A stretch of DNA of 64,000 nucleotides from Thermococcus sp. 21S7. GTDB lineage: Archaea > Methanobacteriota_B > Thermococci > Thermococcales > Thermococcaceae. Numbering within the stretch: the stretch's first letter is position 1; each line of letters opens with the position of its first letter. Shown piece by piece: positions 1 to 8,437 of the stretch. The notes under the pieces were generated by a model. It searched no databases, was not told the DNA's origin, and saw only the letters and a list, made by a program, of their open reading frames with translations. The position numbers and the translations under genes are program-made. The stretch covers positions 1 to 64,000 of the forward strand of contig NZ_SNUT01000008.1 in assembly GCF_012027615.1 (NCBI RefSeq). Direction: 5' to 3'.

Positions 1-13
1 ACCAGTAACTGGT
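1..13. promoter_or_regulatory. Palindromic operator candidate ACCAGTnACTGGT, copy 1
   Basis: The window opens with ACCAGTAACTGGT, two perfect 6-bp arms around one central base, followed by a run of seven G and then the ATPase start codon at 22. The same palindrome with central T occurs at 1093-1105, ahead of the next ATPase gene. Its place at the start of the transcription unit suggests a repressor site. The copy may be cut by the window edge. Confidence 0.5.
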
Positions 14-21
14 GGGGGGGT

Positions 22-1086
22 ATGCTGTTCAACCCTAAACCCAAGATGAGACGGGGGGAGCTATATGACCGCGAGGAGGAGCTTTCTCTGATTGAAAACT
101 CGATAGAGAAGGGCCTCTCACTCATAGTGCTCCTTGGAATCAGGCGTCTCGGCAAGAGTTCCCTTCTGAACGTTGCACTGAACGAGCTCCCTTATAGAAG
201 CGTTAAGATTGATGCAAGAAAGGTTTACTCCGAGTTCGGAAGCGTTCCAAAAGAAGCCATCGGGAAGCTCATACTTCAGGGCTACCTCAAGGGCTCCACG
301 AAGGAACGTGCCAGAGAGACCTTAAAATCCCTCAAAGGGGTTCGTATTGGGGGACTGGGGATAGAACTGAGCGTTGACAGGAGAGTGAGTCTTCACGAGG
401 TTCTTGAGCGCATAGACTCCATCGGAGAGCGCTTCATAATAGCCATCGATGAGGCCCAGTACCTGAGGTTCTCAAATTCAAGGTACCCGGAGCTAATAGC
501 TTGGGCGATGGACGAACTTCAAAACGTGAGCTTCATCCTGACGGGCTCGGAGATAGGTCTGCTGGAGGATTTTTTGGACCTCCATAACCCAGAATCAGCC
601 CTCTTTGGAAGAGCCCACAGGGAGATAAGACTGAAAAGGTTTGAGAGAAGGCAGAGCAGAGATTTCCTCATAAGGGGTTTTGAAGAGGTTGGAATAAATG
701 TCCCGGAAGACGAAATCGGGGAGGCAATTGGCGAGCTCGACGGAATAGTCGGCTGGCTGACCCTCTACGGCTACAACCGCTACCTCGGCATGTCCCACAG
801 GGAAGCGCTGAACAGGCTCAAAGAGGACGCGAGAAGGCTAATCCTTGCGGAATTCTCTGCCCTGGAAAAGCTCTCCCACCGCTATGAGCTGGCAATGAGG
901 GCGGTGGCCAACGGAAAACACCGCTGGAAGGAGATAAAGGAGACCGTTGAACTCCTTGAGGGCAAGAGAATAGACGACAAGAACTTTTCCAACGTCCTCA
1001 ACAACCTCGTCCGCTACGGCTATCTGGAAAAGACCATCGAGGGCTACTTCATCCCCGACCCGCTGGTGGAGCATGCCTTTAGGTAA
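22..1086 (+). CDS. Archaeal P-loop ATPase (AAA family)
   Basis: A 354-residue ATPase of the archaeal ATPase family often seen in many copies in Thermococcales. The Walker A loop is at residues 39-46 (GIRRLGKS) and Walker B at about 138-145 (IIAIDEAQ). The C-terminal third (about 270-354) looks like a winged-helix module ending in a FIPDPLVEHAF segment. It carries no nuclease-like tail, unlike the neighbour at 1159. The ATG at 22 follows the G-run and the palindrome at 1-13. Cellular role is not known for this family; regulatory, defence or mobile-element roles have been proposed. The family assignment is solid, the function is not. Confidence 0.85.
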   Translation: MLFNPKPKMRRGELYDREEELSLIENSIEKGLSLIVLLGIRRLGKSSLLNVALNELPYRSVKIDARKVYSEFGSVPKEAIGKLILQGYLKGSTKERARETLKSLKGVRIGGLGIELSVDRRVSLHEVLERIDSIGERFIIAIDEAQYLRFSNSRYPELIAWAMDELQNVSFILTGSEIGLLEDFLDLHNPESALFGRAHREIRLKRFERRQSRDFLIRGFEEVGINVPEDEIGEAIGELDGIVGWLTLYGYNRYLGMSHREALNRLKEDARRLILAEFSALEKLSHRYELAMRAVANGKHRWKEIKETVELLEGKRIDDKNFSNVLNNLVRYGYLEKTIEGYFIPDPLVEHAFR

Positions 1087-1092
1087 GGGGCC

Positions 1093-1105
1093 ACCAGTTA
1101 CTGGT
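1093..1105. promoter_or_regulatory. Palindromic operator candidate ACCAGTnACTGGT, copy 2
   Basis: ACCAGTTACTGGT repeats the palindrome seen at 1-13 and is also followed by GGGGG. It lies 7 bp past the stop codon of the first ATPase and about 25 bp upstream of the TATA box (1130-1140) of the second, so it is placed to control the second gene. The two copies differ only in the central base. Confidence 0.5.
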
Positions 1106-1158
1106 GGGGGCGAATTTCATCGAAACATATTTATATATAATCGTACTTATACTATCTT

Positions 1159-2484
1159 GTGAAAACCGTGGAGTTCATAGACCGCGAGAGGGAGATTGAA
1201 GTTCTCTCACGCGAGTGGAGAAACCGGCCGTCCTTCGTCGTTCTCTACGGCAGGAGAAGGGTTGGAAAAACGAGGCTCATGCGCGAGTTCTCTAAGGACA
1301 AGAGGACGTCCTTCTTCACGTTCCCCGAGGCCATTAAGGAGGTTCAGATGAGGGAGTTCAAACGCGCGATTGCCTCGTTCCTTGGGGACGAACTAATCCT
1401 GAAGGTCGAGACTGATAACTGGTTCGACCTGCTGAGCTATCTCGCCGAAAGAGTTAATGACTGTCTCATAGTCCTTGACGAGTTCACGTACGCCATAAAG
1501 TCTGATCGGAAGATTCTGAGCGACCTCCAGAGGGTCTGGGACGGAATTTTGAGCGAGAAAAACGTCATGCTCGTCATCTCCGGTTCGCTACTTGGTATGA
1601 TGTGGGACGATGTTCTAAGCCACGCTTCGCCCCTTTACGGCAGGAGGACGAGGAGCATTCACTTAAAACCCTTAGATTATCCCAACGCCCTGAAGTTTTT
1701 TCGGGACGGGGAATACGGGATAAGGGCCTACATGCTCGTTGGGGGAATTCCGCCCTACCTGAGGCTCGCCTCCCGCTATTCCTCGATTGAGGAGTTCGTG
1801 AGGGAGGAGTTCCTGAGCGACTACGGCCTGTTCTACGACGAGCCCTACGTAATCCTCGGCGAGGAGCTGAGGGAGCTGAAAAGCTATTTCTCAGTCCTCA
1901 GGGCGATTGCAGAGGGCAACAGGAGGCTTGAGAGGATTGCGAACTACCTCGGCCTTCCGGCGAGGAGCGTTTATCCCTACATCGAGACCCTCATGAGGCT
2001 CGGCTTCGTTGAGAAGGAGACCCCAATCCTAGGGAGCAGGAAGGTGAGCCTTTACAGGATAAGCGACCCGGTTCTGCTGAGCTGGTTCGTTCTGACTTAC
2101 CCCCAGATGACTGACATCTCCTCCGGAACTGCGAGGCTCGATGACCTCTACAAGGTTTTTTCAGTCCGCTTTGAGGACCTCGCGAGGGAGTTCCTTCTCC
2201 TCAAGAGGCCGCTTGAGTTCGAGACCCTCGGCAGGTGGTGGTTCAGGGGTGAAGAAATCGACATCATGGCCTTGGGCAAAGATACGGCCAGCTTGATTGA
2301 GGTCAAGTGGAAGGACTTGAGCGAGAGGGACGCGAGGAGGGTTTTGAAGGAACTGGAAGGCAAATCAACGCTCGTCAGGTTCGAGGGCACTTTCCGCTTC
2401 GGAATCATTGCAAGGAACATCGAGGGGAAGGAGGAGCTGAGGGACGAGGGCTATCTTGCGTGGGACTTGGGTGATTTCTATTAG
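1159..2484 (+). CDS. Archaeal ATPase with C-terminal DUF234 nuclease-like domain
   Basis: A 441-residue ATPase with Walker A at residues 31-38 (GRRRVGKT) and Walker B at about 103-109 (LIVLDEF). The middle holds a winged-helix segment, and the last 120 residues match the DUF234 type. There an EIDIMAL strand is followed by LIEVKW, giving the D...ExK arrangement of restriction-endonuclease-like folds. The start is GTG at 1159. A strong TATA box (TTTATATATAA, 1130-1140) sits about 25 bp upstream, so the mRNA is probably leaderless. It is in tandem with the ATPase at 22-1086 but separated from it by its own promoter and palindrome. The biological role is unknown. Confidence 0.85.
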   Translation: MKTVEFIDREREIEVLSREWRNRPSFVVLYGRRRVGKTRLMREFSKDKRTSFFTFPEAIKEVQMREFKRAIASFLGDELILKVETDNWFDLLSYLAERVNDCLIVLDEFTYAIKSDRKILSDLQRVWDGILSEKNVMLVISGSLLGMMWDDVLSHASPLYGRRTRSIHLKPLDYPNALKFFRDGEYGIRAYMLVGGIPPYLRLASRYSSIEEFVREEFLSDYGLFYDEPYVILGEELRELKSYFSVLRAIAEGNRRLERIANYLGLPARSVYPYIETLMRLGFVEKETPILGSRKVSLYRISDPVLLSWFVLTYPQMTDISSGTARLDDLYKVFSVRFEDLAREFLLLKRPLEFETLGRWWFRGEEIDIMALGKDTASLIEVKWKDLSERDARRVLKELEGKSTLVRFEGTFRFGIIARNIEGKEELRDEGYLAWDLGDFY

Positions 2485-2513
2485 TCCTTCCAAAACCGCC
2501 AACAGAGGACAGG

Positions 2514-5294
2514 TCAAACTTCCTTCTGGCTGTTCCCGGTTTCATTCTCTTTCTTATCCACCCAGAAGCGCCTCGTCCTTATGAACTGCCGCTCCCTCTC
2601 CATGAGGGCGACGAGCAGGGCGTCCCCTTTGTACTGGGCCAGAATCCTCGCCGCCGTGTCAGGACCGGTGCCGTAGCTGGCCAAAGCCAAGACCGCCTCG
2701 AACCCGTAGGAATCCACGAGGTCTGCCGCCTTCAGTAGCTTCCTGTAGGTTCTCTCCTCCTTCCGCTCCAGCGGCTTCCCGTGGCGGACCTTCTCCAGGA
2801 CGGGGAGAAACTCTTCCGCGTCAATCGGGTGGGCAACGGCGAGCATCTTCGAGCCGCAGCGCGGGCACTGCCTCAGCTCTATATTCTGGAGCCTCACAAC
2901 CTTCGTCTTCGAGTGCCAGCCGCAGTTGGTGCAGACCAAGACGACCTCGTGGTCGAGCAGTCTCTTCCTGAACAGCTCCAGTATCTCGTCCCTCTCCAGG
3001 ACGCCGGAGAGCAGGAACTCGCCGCCAACGGTCATGTTGAGCCTAGCCAGCGTTGACGGCTCCCTCCTAAGCTCGGTCTTCACCCTCATCGTGCCCCTAT
3101 TGAGCATCTCCAGAACCAGCTCCCCCTTCCTAACGTCCACCTTGTCGTGGTACAGCTCGCTCAGGGTTTCCCTCTCCACCACGGTGCCCTCGAAGAGCCT
3201 CTCGATTCTCCTTATCCTGGCGTCCCTCCTCAGAGCACCAAACCGCTTCGCCACGTTTAGCATTCTCCAGCGGTAGGCGTGGGAATCCCTCATGGCGCGG
3301 GAGACGATGAACTCCAGGCTCTCCGGTTCCTGGTAGAGGTAGCCCTTTACCTCCTCCGGGTTCAGCTGGAACGGCGTCTTGAATACTATCGCGTGGGCCT
3401 GTGAGCGGACGGAGAAAACCCTCCCGTAGCGCAGAATCAGAAGCGAGTGAACCAGCCGTCCGAGGGCCTCGTTGGCCCTGTTCCCGAAATCGGCGTGTAT
3501 GACGAGCGCCTTGGGTGTGCTCTCGACGACGATATCGCGGTCGGTTGAGAAGGGTTCGTCTTTGATTTCCCTAAAGGCCCTCCTCAGTTCCTCCTCGCTG
3601 AACTCGACCCCCTTCAAAAGCCTTTTCGCCTTCTCGAAGTCGAAACTTAGCTCCCTCTTCAGCCTGCCGACGTCGAGGGCAACGCTGAACGGAACGGGGA
3701 TCATCTCACCCTCCCAGCTCGGTATTGCACTCTCAAGGCTTTTGCTCTCGCGTACCTTCAAAAGCCTCGCCTCGTCGTCTATCTTGAGCACTATCCAGCT
3801 CCGTCCGTTCATGACGAAATCCATGCCCTCCTCCAGATCCATGACGAAGCTCTCGTCGAGCCTGCCTATAACGTGGCCGCTCCCCGCGTCGAATACCCTC
3901 CACGAAACCTCATCCGGAATCGTCGAGAGGTTCTCGTAGTAGTACTGGAATGCCCCGCGCCTCAGATAGAGCAGGCCGCTCTCCTCGTCGTAGCCTATCA
4001 GCCTGGCATCCTCCAAAACGCGGAGAACGTCGAGATAGTCCTCCCAGCTCAAATCCCTGTAAACGTAGGCCCTTTTCGCTATCTCGTAGGGCCTCTCGCG
4101 GGGCAGTCTTTTGTACTCGATGAGCAGGCCGACGACGAAATGAGCCAAAACGTCCAGCCCTCCCATCGGCTCGACCGCCTCGAAGCGGCCTTCGAGGGCG
4201 TGCTTCGCTATAACGAGGCTCTGGAGGTAGTCCTCGACGTTGGATGTTATGACGTAGCCCTCGCTCACCTCGCCTATCCTGTGCTTCGCCCTTCCAACGC
4301 GCTGAACTAAGCGGTTCACCTGCCTCGGGCTCATGTACTGGATCACAACATCAACGTCGCCTATGTCTATGCCCAGCTCCATCGAGGAAGTACAGATTAG
4401 TGCCTTGATTTTGCCCTCCTTCAGCGCCCTCTCCGCCTTAACGCGCGCCTCCCTCGAAAGCGAGCCGTGGTGAACCTCGACCGGCTTTCCCCAGACCTTG
4501 AGGCGATGCGCTAAAATCTCCGCGAACTGGCGCGTGTTGGTGAATATGAGGGCCTTTCCGTGCTTCTCAACTATCTCCCAGAGGAGCCCCAGCCTCGCCG
4601 CTATCTCGGGCGAGAGGCTCAGCTTCTTGGCGAGTTCCATGTCCCTCTCGCCGGGCTTTGGATAGAGGACGTGGAAGCGGTAGTTCTTCCTCCAGCTCGG
4701 CTTCACTATGACGTCCGCCTTCAGCCACTCCCTCACCTCCTCCTCGTTGCCCACAGTCGCCGTCATGCCTATTCTCCTGAAGTCCACTATCTCGGCCAGA
4801 CGCTCAAGGCCGAGGAGGAGCTGCGCACCGCGCTTGTTGTCCACCAGCTCCGCTATCTCATCGACGATGACGAACCTCACGTTCTCAAGGTGCTTTCTAA
4901 GAGACTTAACCGTCAGAATCACGCCGAGGGTTTCGGGGGTTATGATGAGCATCCCCGGAGGATTCTTCGTCTGCTTCGCCTTCCTGTAGGCTGAGGTGTC
5001 GCCGTGTCTGACCTCAACGGTTATTCCGAGCTTCTGCCCCCACCATTCAAGTCTTTCAAGCAGGTCCCTGTTTAGGGCCTTGAGAGGTGCGATGTAGAGT
5101 GCAGAAATAGGTTTAAGCCCCTCCTCAAGGATTTCGTTGAAGACGGGCAGAACGGCCGCTTCGGTCTTTCCGGAACCGGTTGGCGCGATGATCAGAACGC
5201 TCTTCCCAGAGCTAACCTCGCGGAATGCCTTGGTCTGAACCTCGTTGAGCCTTCCGAAGCGCTCCCTGATGGCCTTTCTTAGGAGGGGGTGCAT
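2514..5294 (-). CDS. Lhr-family superfamily 2 ATP-dependent helicase with Cys4 motif
   Basis: A 926-residue DEAD/DEAH-type helicase. Motif I is GSGKT at residues 40-44, motif II is DEIA at 145-148, and the RecA2 domain contains SSMELGIDIG and a QRVGRAKH motif VI. The long C-terminal region has the Lhr-type winged-helix and beta-sheet modules. Four cysteines near residues 788, 791, 810 and 813 form a CxxC-x18-CxxC zinc-binding motif. Archaeal Lhr proteins fall into two groups; the Cys4 motif suggests the aLhr1-like group, but I hold that loosely. These enzymes act in DNA repair or RNA transactions. A second Lhr-family gene, with an intein, is at 33190-37368. The gene converges on the ATPase at 1159-2484 with a 29-bp gap, and vapC lies 3 bp upstream. 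Confidence 0.9.
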   Translation of the reverse strand: MHPLLRKAIRERFGRLNEVQTKAFREVSSGKSVLIIAPTGSGKTEAAVLPVFNEILEEGLKPISALYIAPLKALNRDLLERLEWWGQKLGITVEVRHGDTSAYRKAKQTKNPPGMLIITPETLGVILTVKSLRKHLENVRFVIVDEIAELVDNKRGAQLLLGLERLAEIVDFRRIGMTATVGNEEEVREWLKADVIVKPSWRKNYRFHVLYPKPGERDMELAKKLSLSPEIAARLGLLWEIVEKHGKALIFTNTRQFAEILAHRLKVWGKPVEVHHGSLSREARVKAERALKEGKIKALICTSSMELGIDIGDVDVVIQYMSPRQVNRLVQRVGRAKHRIGEVSEGYVITSNVEDYLQSLVIAKHALEGRFEAVEPMGGLDVLAHFVVGLLIEYKRLPRERPYEIAKRAYVYRDLSWEDYLDVLRVLEDARLIGYDEESGLLYLRRGAFQYYYENLSTIPDEVSWRVFDAGSGHVIGRLDESFVMDLEEGMDFVMNGRSWIVLKIDDEARLLKVRESKSLESAIPSWEGEMIPVPFSVALDVGRLKRELSFDFEKAKRLLKGVEFSEEELRRAFREIKDEPFSTDRDIVVESTPKALVIHADFGNRANEALGRLVHSLLILRYGRVFSVRSQAHAIVFKTPFQLNPEEVKGYLYQEPESLEFIVSRAMRDSHAYRWRMLNVAKRFGALRRDARIRRIERLFEGTVVERETLSELYHDKVDVRKGELVLEMLNRGTMRVKTELRREPSTLARLNMTVGGEFLLSGVLERDEILELFRKRLLDHEVVLVCTNCGWHSKTKVVRLQNIELRQCPRCGSKMLAVAHPIDAEEFLPVLEKVRHGKPLERKEERTYRKLLKAADLVDSYGFEAVLALASYGTGPDTAARILAQYKGDALLVALMERERQFIRTRRFWVDKKENETGNSQKEV

Positions 5295-5297
5295 GGT

Positions 5298-5747
5298 TTA
5301 AGGGAGAACCTTCACCTCTTGAACTTTACTGTAGTCCCTGTCAAAGGTCGCGATGGCATCAATCCCTCTCTCCACCGCGGTGGCGAGTATCGTGGCGTCG
5401 TTTGGGAGGAGGGAGTACTTCCGCATGAATCCCCTTATGGCTTCCCAATCGCCCGAGTCCGGAATCCTTTCGATTCCTAAAGCCTGCAGAACGAACTCCA
5501 TTCTACTCAGGGGTTCCTCAAAAGGCTTGTATCCCCTTTCTCTCAGAATCTCTTTGACCCTGTAGTACGAACGTGCCCCGAAAGCTACCTCTGCCGTTTT
5601 TCGTATTATGGCATAGCTCAGTTCGTTCAGGACTTTGCCGCTGACGTAGAACTCGTAATCCTTCGACAGAACATCCTTCGCCTTTGGCGTTAGTTCGGTT
5701 CTGTAGAGGTAGTTGTACAGGACGTTGGTATCAAGGAGAACCCTCAT
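5298..5747 (-). CDS. vapC: PIN-domain ribonuclease toxin, VapC family
   Basis: This 149-residue protein has the PIN-domain layout. Asp6 lies in LLDTN, a conserved Glu sits in LNELSYA near residue 45, and Asp residues occur in LPNDATILATA and ATFDRDY near the C-terminus. These acidic residues form the Mg-binding nuclease site of the family, which usually cleaves tRNA or rRNA. The frame stays open upstream, but I chose the ATG at 5747 because it gives the canonical MRVLLDTN start and overlaps the antitoxin stop by 17 bp, typical of coupled toxin-antitoxin translation. The helicase start is 3 bp downstream of its stop. The PIN fold is certain; action as a toxin is inferred from the pairing. Confidence 0.85.
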   Translation of the reverse strand: MRVLLDTNVLYNYLYRTELTPKAKDVLSKDYEFYVSGKVLNELSYAIIRKTAEVAFGARSYYRVKEILRERGYKPFEEPLSRMEFVLQALGIERIPDSGDWEAIRGFMRKYSLLPNDATILATAVERGIDAIATFDRDYSKVQEVKVLP

Positions 5748-5946
5748 CGTGAAGTTCCCCCAGGTATTCTTCCACCTCGGTCGCTCTCCCCTCGCCGAGG
5801 ATTCCGGCCAGCCTTTCAACCAGCTCCTTTCTTGTGAGTATCCTGACAGTGATGGTGTCTCCCTCGTGGAGTTCCTTCCCATCGATTATGATAAGCTCCC
5901 CCTTTCGATATACCCCTGAGATTACCTCGGACATGCCCGCACCCAT
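5731..5946 (-). CDS. vapB: Antitoxin, AF2212/DUF104-like (VapB partner)
   Basis: A protein of about 71 residues with the short beta-rich N-terminus VISGVYRKGELII followed by a conserved Gly-Asp turn and a charged helix, as in the AF2212-like (DUF104) antitoxins that accompany archaeal VapC toxins. I chose the ATG at 5946 because GGGAG lies 8 bp upstream. Other starts are a GTG at 5982, close to the expected transcription start, and an ATG at 5934. The 3' end overlaps vapC. The promoter is shared divergently with the MFS gene at 6030: a TTTATAAAT box near 5988-5996 faces this gene. Confidence 0.75.
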   Translation of the reverse strand: MGAGMSEVISGVYRKGELIIIDGKELHEGDTITVRILTRKELVERLAGILGEGRATEVEEYLGELHDEGSP

Positions 5947-5995
5947 CTGTATATCTCCCTTGGAGTTTATAAGCCCAACCACCGTTAGATTTATA

Positions 5996-6019
5996 AACGA
6001 TATATCGTTCGATACATCG
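5996..6019. promoter_or_regulatory. Tandem palindromic boxes in the vapBC/MFS divergent promoter
   Basis: AACGATATATCGTT at 5996-6009 is a perfect 14-bp palindrome. Its core CGATATATCG (5998-6007) is repeated as CGATACATCG at 6010-6019, exactly 12 bp downstream. The pair lies 11 bp before the MFS start codon and overlaps the core promoter. Two boxes about one helical turn apart suggest cooperative repressor binding, as in drug-efflux promoters. Confidence 0.5.
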
Positions 6020-6029
6020 GTGATAGAAT

Positions 6030-7508
6030 ATGAACGTCGCTAGGAATAACGGAACCTACGACATGACCTACGCCAAGAGAGCAATGCTGGTAGTGGTCAT
6101 TCTCCCACTGCTCGTCATGTACACCGAGGCGATGCTCACTCCGGCACTTCCGACGATACAGAAGGAGTTCGGGATAAACCCCAACGACGTCAGCTGGGTT
6201 CTCACAATCTACCTCCTCGTCGGAACGGTGAGTGCCGCCATACTCGGCAAGCTCGGGGACATGTACGGTAAGAAGAGGATGTTTCTGGTCGCCCTTGGCT
6301 TCTACACGCTCGGTGTCATACTCAACGGCTTTGCACCGAGTTTCCACTGGCTTCTCGTTTCCCGCGGAATCCAGGGCCTTGGGATGGCCATATTCCCGTT
6401 AGCGTTCAGCCTCGTCCGTGAGGAGTTCCCGCCCGAGATGGTGCCGCAGGTTCAGGGGATGATAAGCGCCATGTTTGGCGTCGGTATGGTCATCGCGCTT
6501 CCCCTCGGAGCTTACGTAACCCAGAATTATGGATGGAGATGGACGTACCACTCGGCGGCGCCTTTTGCGGTTCTGATGTTCATCCTCGCATGGAGGGTTC
6601 TCCGCGAGAGCCGCTATGTGAACCCCGGAAAGCTCGACTGGCCCGGGGCGCTCTTCCTGGTCTGGGCCGTCGTGCCGGCCCTGGTAGCGGTGACCAGGGC
6701 ACCCACCGTCGGCTGGAGGGCGGAGCAGACTCTCGCGCTCTTCGGAGTGTCCATCGTTGGAGTCATCGCCCTCTACCTCTGGGAGAAGAGAGCCGACAAC
6801 CCGCTGATCCCGCTCGACATAATATCCTCCAGAAACCCCGCCATAGTGAACCTCGGCATAATGTTCGCGGCCTTCGGAATATCCATGATGAGCCAGGCGA
6901 ACACCTACATCTTCCAGATGAAGCCGCCCTACGGCTTCGGTAAGACGATACTCGAAAGCGGCCTGCTCATGACCCCGATGGCCGGCGTCATGCTGGTCGT
7001 GGCTCCCCTGGCCGGCAAGCTGATGCCCAGGATAGGTGCGAAGCCTTTGGCCATAACCGGTGCCCTAACGGCGAGTGCCGGCCTGGCCCTGCTCTCCCAG
7101 TACGCCACCCAGCTCTCCCTCACCCAGTTCGTGGCCCTCATAACGGTCGTCGGGGCCGGGATAACCCTCATGAACGTCTCCTTCATTAACGTGCTGGTGT
7201 TCTCGGTTCCGCCGAGGGTCATGGGAGTTGCCACCGGAGCGAACAGCCTGTTCAGAAACTTCGGCTCGACCTGGGGGCCGGCCATAGCGGGGACAGTCAT
7301 GAGCACCTACTACATACTCGTGCACATCCCCCAGATTCCGGTGCCCATCAAAATACCGACGGAGAAGGCCTACGAAGTGCTCTTCGGCACTTCGGCGCTC
7401 GTCTACCTTTTCCTCGCCCTGCTGAGCCTTGCTATCGTTGAGGTCATGAAGGGCGGAAAGATACATGAGGTCGAGAACGAGGGGGAAAGGGAAGTCGAGG
7501 TATTGTAG
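6030..7508 (+). CDS. MFS transporter, DHA2-like (14-TM) multidrug exporter
   Basis: A 492-residue membrane protein with about 14 hydrophobic segments, the layout of the DHA2 (EmrB/QacA) drug:proton antiporters. An MFS motif A is visible as GKLGDMYGKKRMF between the second and third segments near residue 75. The length matches the 14-TM subgroup. The ATG at 6030 has GGTGAT about 6 bp upstream; an in-frame ATG at 6063 would give a shorter N-terminus. It likely exports small hydrophobic compounds across the cytoplasmic membrane, but the substrate cannot be read from the sequence. The tandem palindromic boxes at 5996-6019 suggest ligand-responsive control. No TetR/MarR-type regulator lies next to it. 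Confidence 0.88.
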   Translation: MNVARNNGTYDMTYAKRAMLVVVILPLLVMYTEAMLTPALPTIQKEFGINPNDVSWVLTIYLLVGTVSAAILGKLGDMYGKKRMFLVALGFYTLGVILNGFAPSFHWLLVSRGIQGLGMAIFPLAFSLVREEFPPEMVPQVQGMISAMFGVGMVIALPLGAYVTQNYGWRWTYHSAAPFAVLMFILAWRVLRESRYVNPGKLDWPGALFLVWAVVPALVAVTRAPTVGWRAEQTLALFGVSIVGVIALYLWEKRADNPLIPLDIISSRNPAIVNLGIMFAAFGISMMSQANTYIFQMKPPYGFGKTILESGLLMTPMAGVMLVVAPLAGKLMPRIGAKPLAITGALTASAGLALLSQYATQLSLTQFVALITVVGAGITLMNVSFINVLVFSVPPRVMGVATGANSLFRNFGSTWGPAIAGTVMSTYYILVHIPQIPVPIKIPTEKAYEVLFGTSALVYLFLALLSLAIVEVMKGGKIHEVENEGEREVEVL

Positions 7509-7558
7509 GCCCCAAGGATGGGCTTAGGCTTTTATACCTCTTCTTTATATTCTCAGCC

Positions 7559-8437
7559 ATGGGGTGGAGGGCTGCGAGAAACCTCCTGTTGACTGGGCTC
7601 TTCTTCAAGTTGCTGGGAGACTACATGGCAGTGCGGGAGTTTAGAATCGCGGGCGCATTATTTGCCCTTTTTGGCATAGGGGTTGGGATAGTATCGCTTT
7701 TTGAGGCGCTGAGAAATGAGTGTCATGCCAAGCTGTATGCGGACATGTTTCTCTGGAGTATTACCCCGTGGGGCATCTGGACGACGGCAAGGCAGTTGCG
7801 GGCGGAGATAAAAGGTAGAAAACGCGCTGTAGCTGATATTAAACATTACAGACCCGGGCTTGTGGTGATCCCGCCGTTTAGGGGTTGCTGGTACGTCGTC
7901 AATGGAGGGGTTACCCGGGATACAAGCCATTCCTGGGAACTTGTAGGGCAAAGATTCGCTTATGACCTTGTACGGGTGGAGGACTCGTCAAAACTAGAAA
8001 ATCCCTGTTCTTACAAGCAACTCGATGAATGGGCAACCTATGGTTCCGAGGTCGTGGCAGTGGCGGATGGCATAGTCGTTGACGTTTCTGATGGTATGAA
8101 GGACAATCCCGTTGGAAGAATACCCCTTTCGGTCAAGGAAATTTTAGGAAATTACGTTGTGATTGATCATGGAGGTGTTTATTCCCTCTACGCCCACCTA
8201 AAGAACGGTAGCGTGTCCGTAAGGCCTGGTGAGAGGATAAAGGCGGGTGCTGTTATCGGTCTCGCAGGAAACAGCGGTATGTCCTCCTGTCCTCATCTCC
8301 ACTTCCAGCTCATGGACAGAGGAGATTTTTATGACGCCGTAAGTCTGCCTGTGTTAATGCGGTACACTGCCGAAGGAAAAAACTGTGAAAAATACCCCCT
8401 AAAGAACGAAATCGTGTGTGGCTTTCACTCCCCGTAA
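7559..8437 (+). CDS. Membrane-anchored M23-family (LytM) metallopeptidase
   Basis: A 292-residue protein with an N-terminal membrane anchor (about residues 28-50) and a C-terminal M23 domain. The zinc-site motif PHLHFQL, a YSLYAHL segment supplying another His, and a GxIGLAGNSG turn are all present. The first zinc motif is the variant GQRFAYDLV, with Asp but no His four residues before it, as in a divergent M23 subgroup. M23 enzymes cut Gly-containing peptides; archaea lack murein, so the target is probably an envelope protein or a competitor. Base composition is visibly more AT-rich than the flanking genes. The 3' end overlaps the convergent alcohol dehydrogenase by 13 bp. Confidence 0.8.
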   Translation: MGWRAARNLLLTGLFFKLLGDYMAVREFRIAGALFALFGIGVGIVSLFEALRNECHAKLYADMFLWSITPWGIWTTARQLRAEIKGRKRAVADIKHYRPGLVVIPPFRGCWYVVNGGVTRDTSHSWELVGQRFAYDLVRVEDSSKLENPCSYKQLDEWATYGSEVVAVADGIVVDVSDGMKDNPVGRIPLSVKEILGNYVVIDHGGVYSLYAHLKNGSVSVRPGERIKAGAVIGLAGNSGMSSCPHLHFQLMDRGDFYDAVSLPVLMRYTAEGKNCEKYPLKNEIVCGFHSP

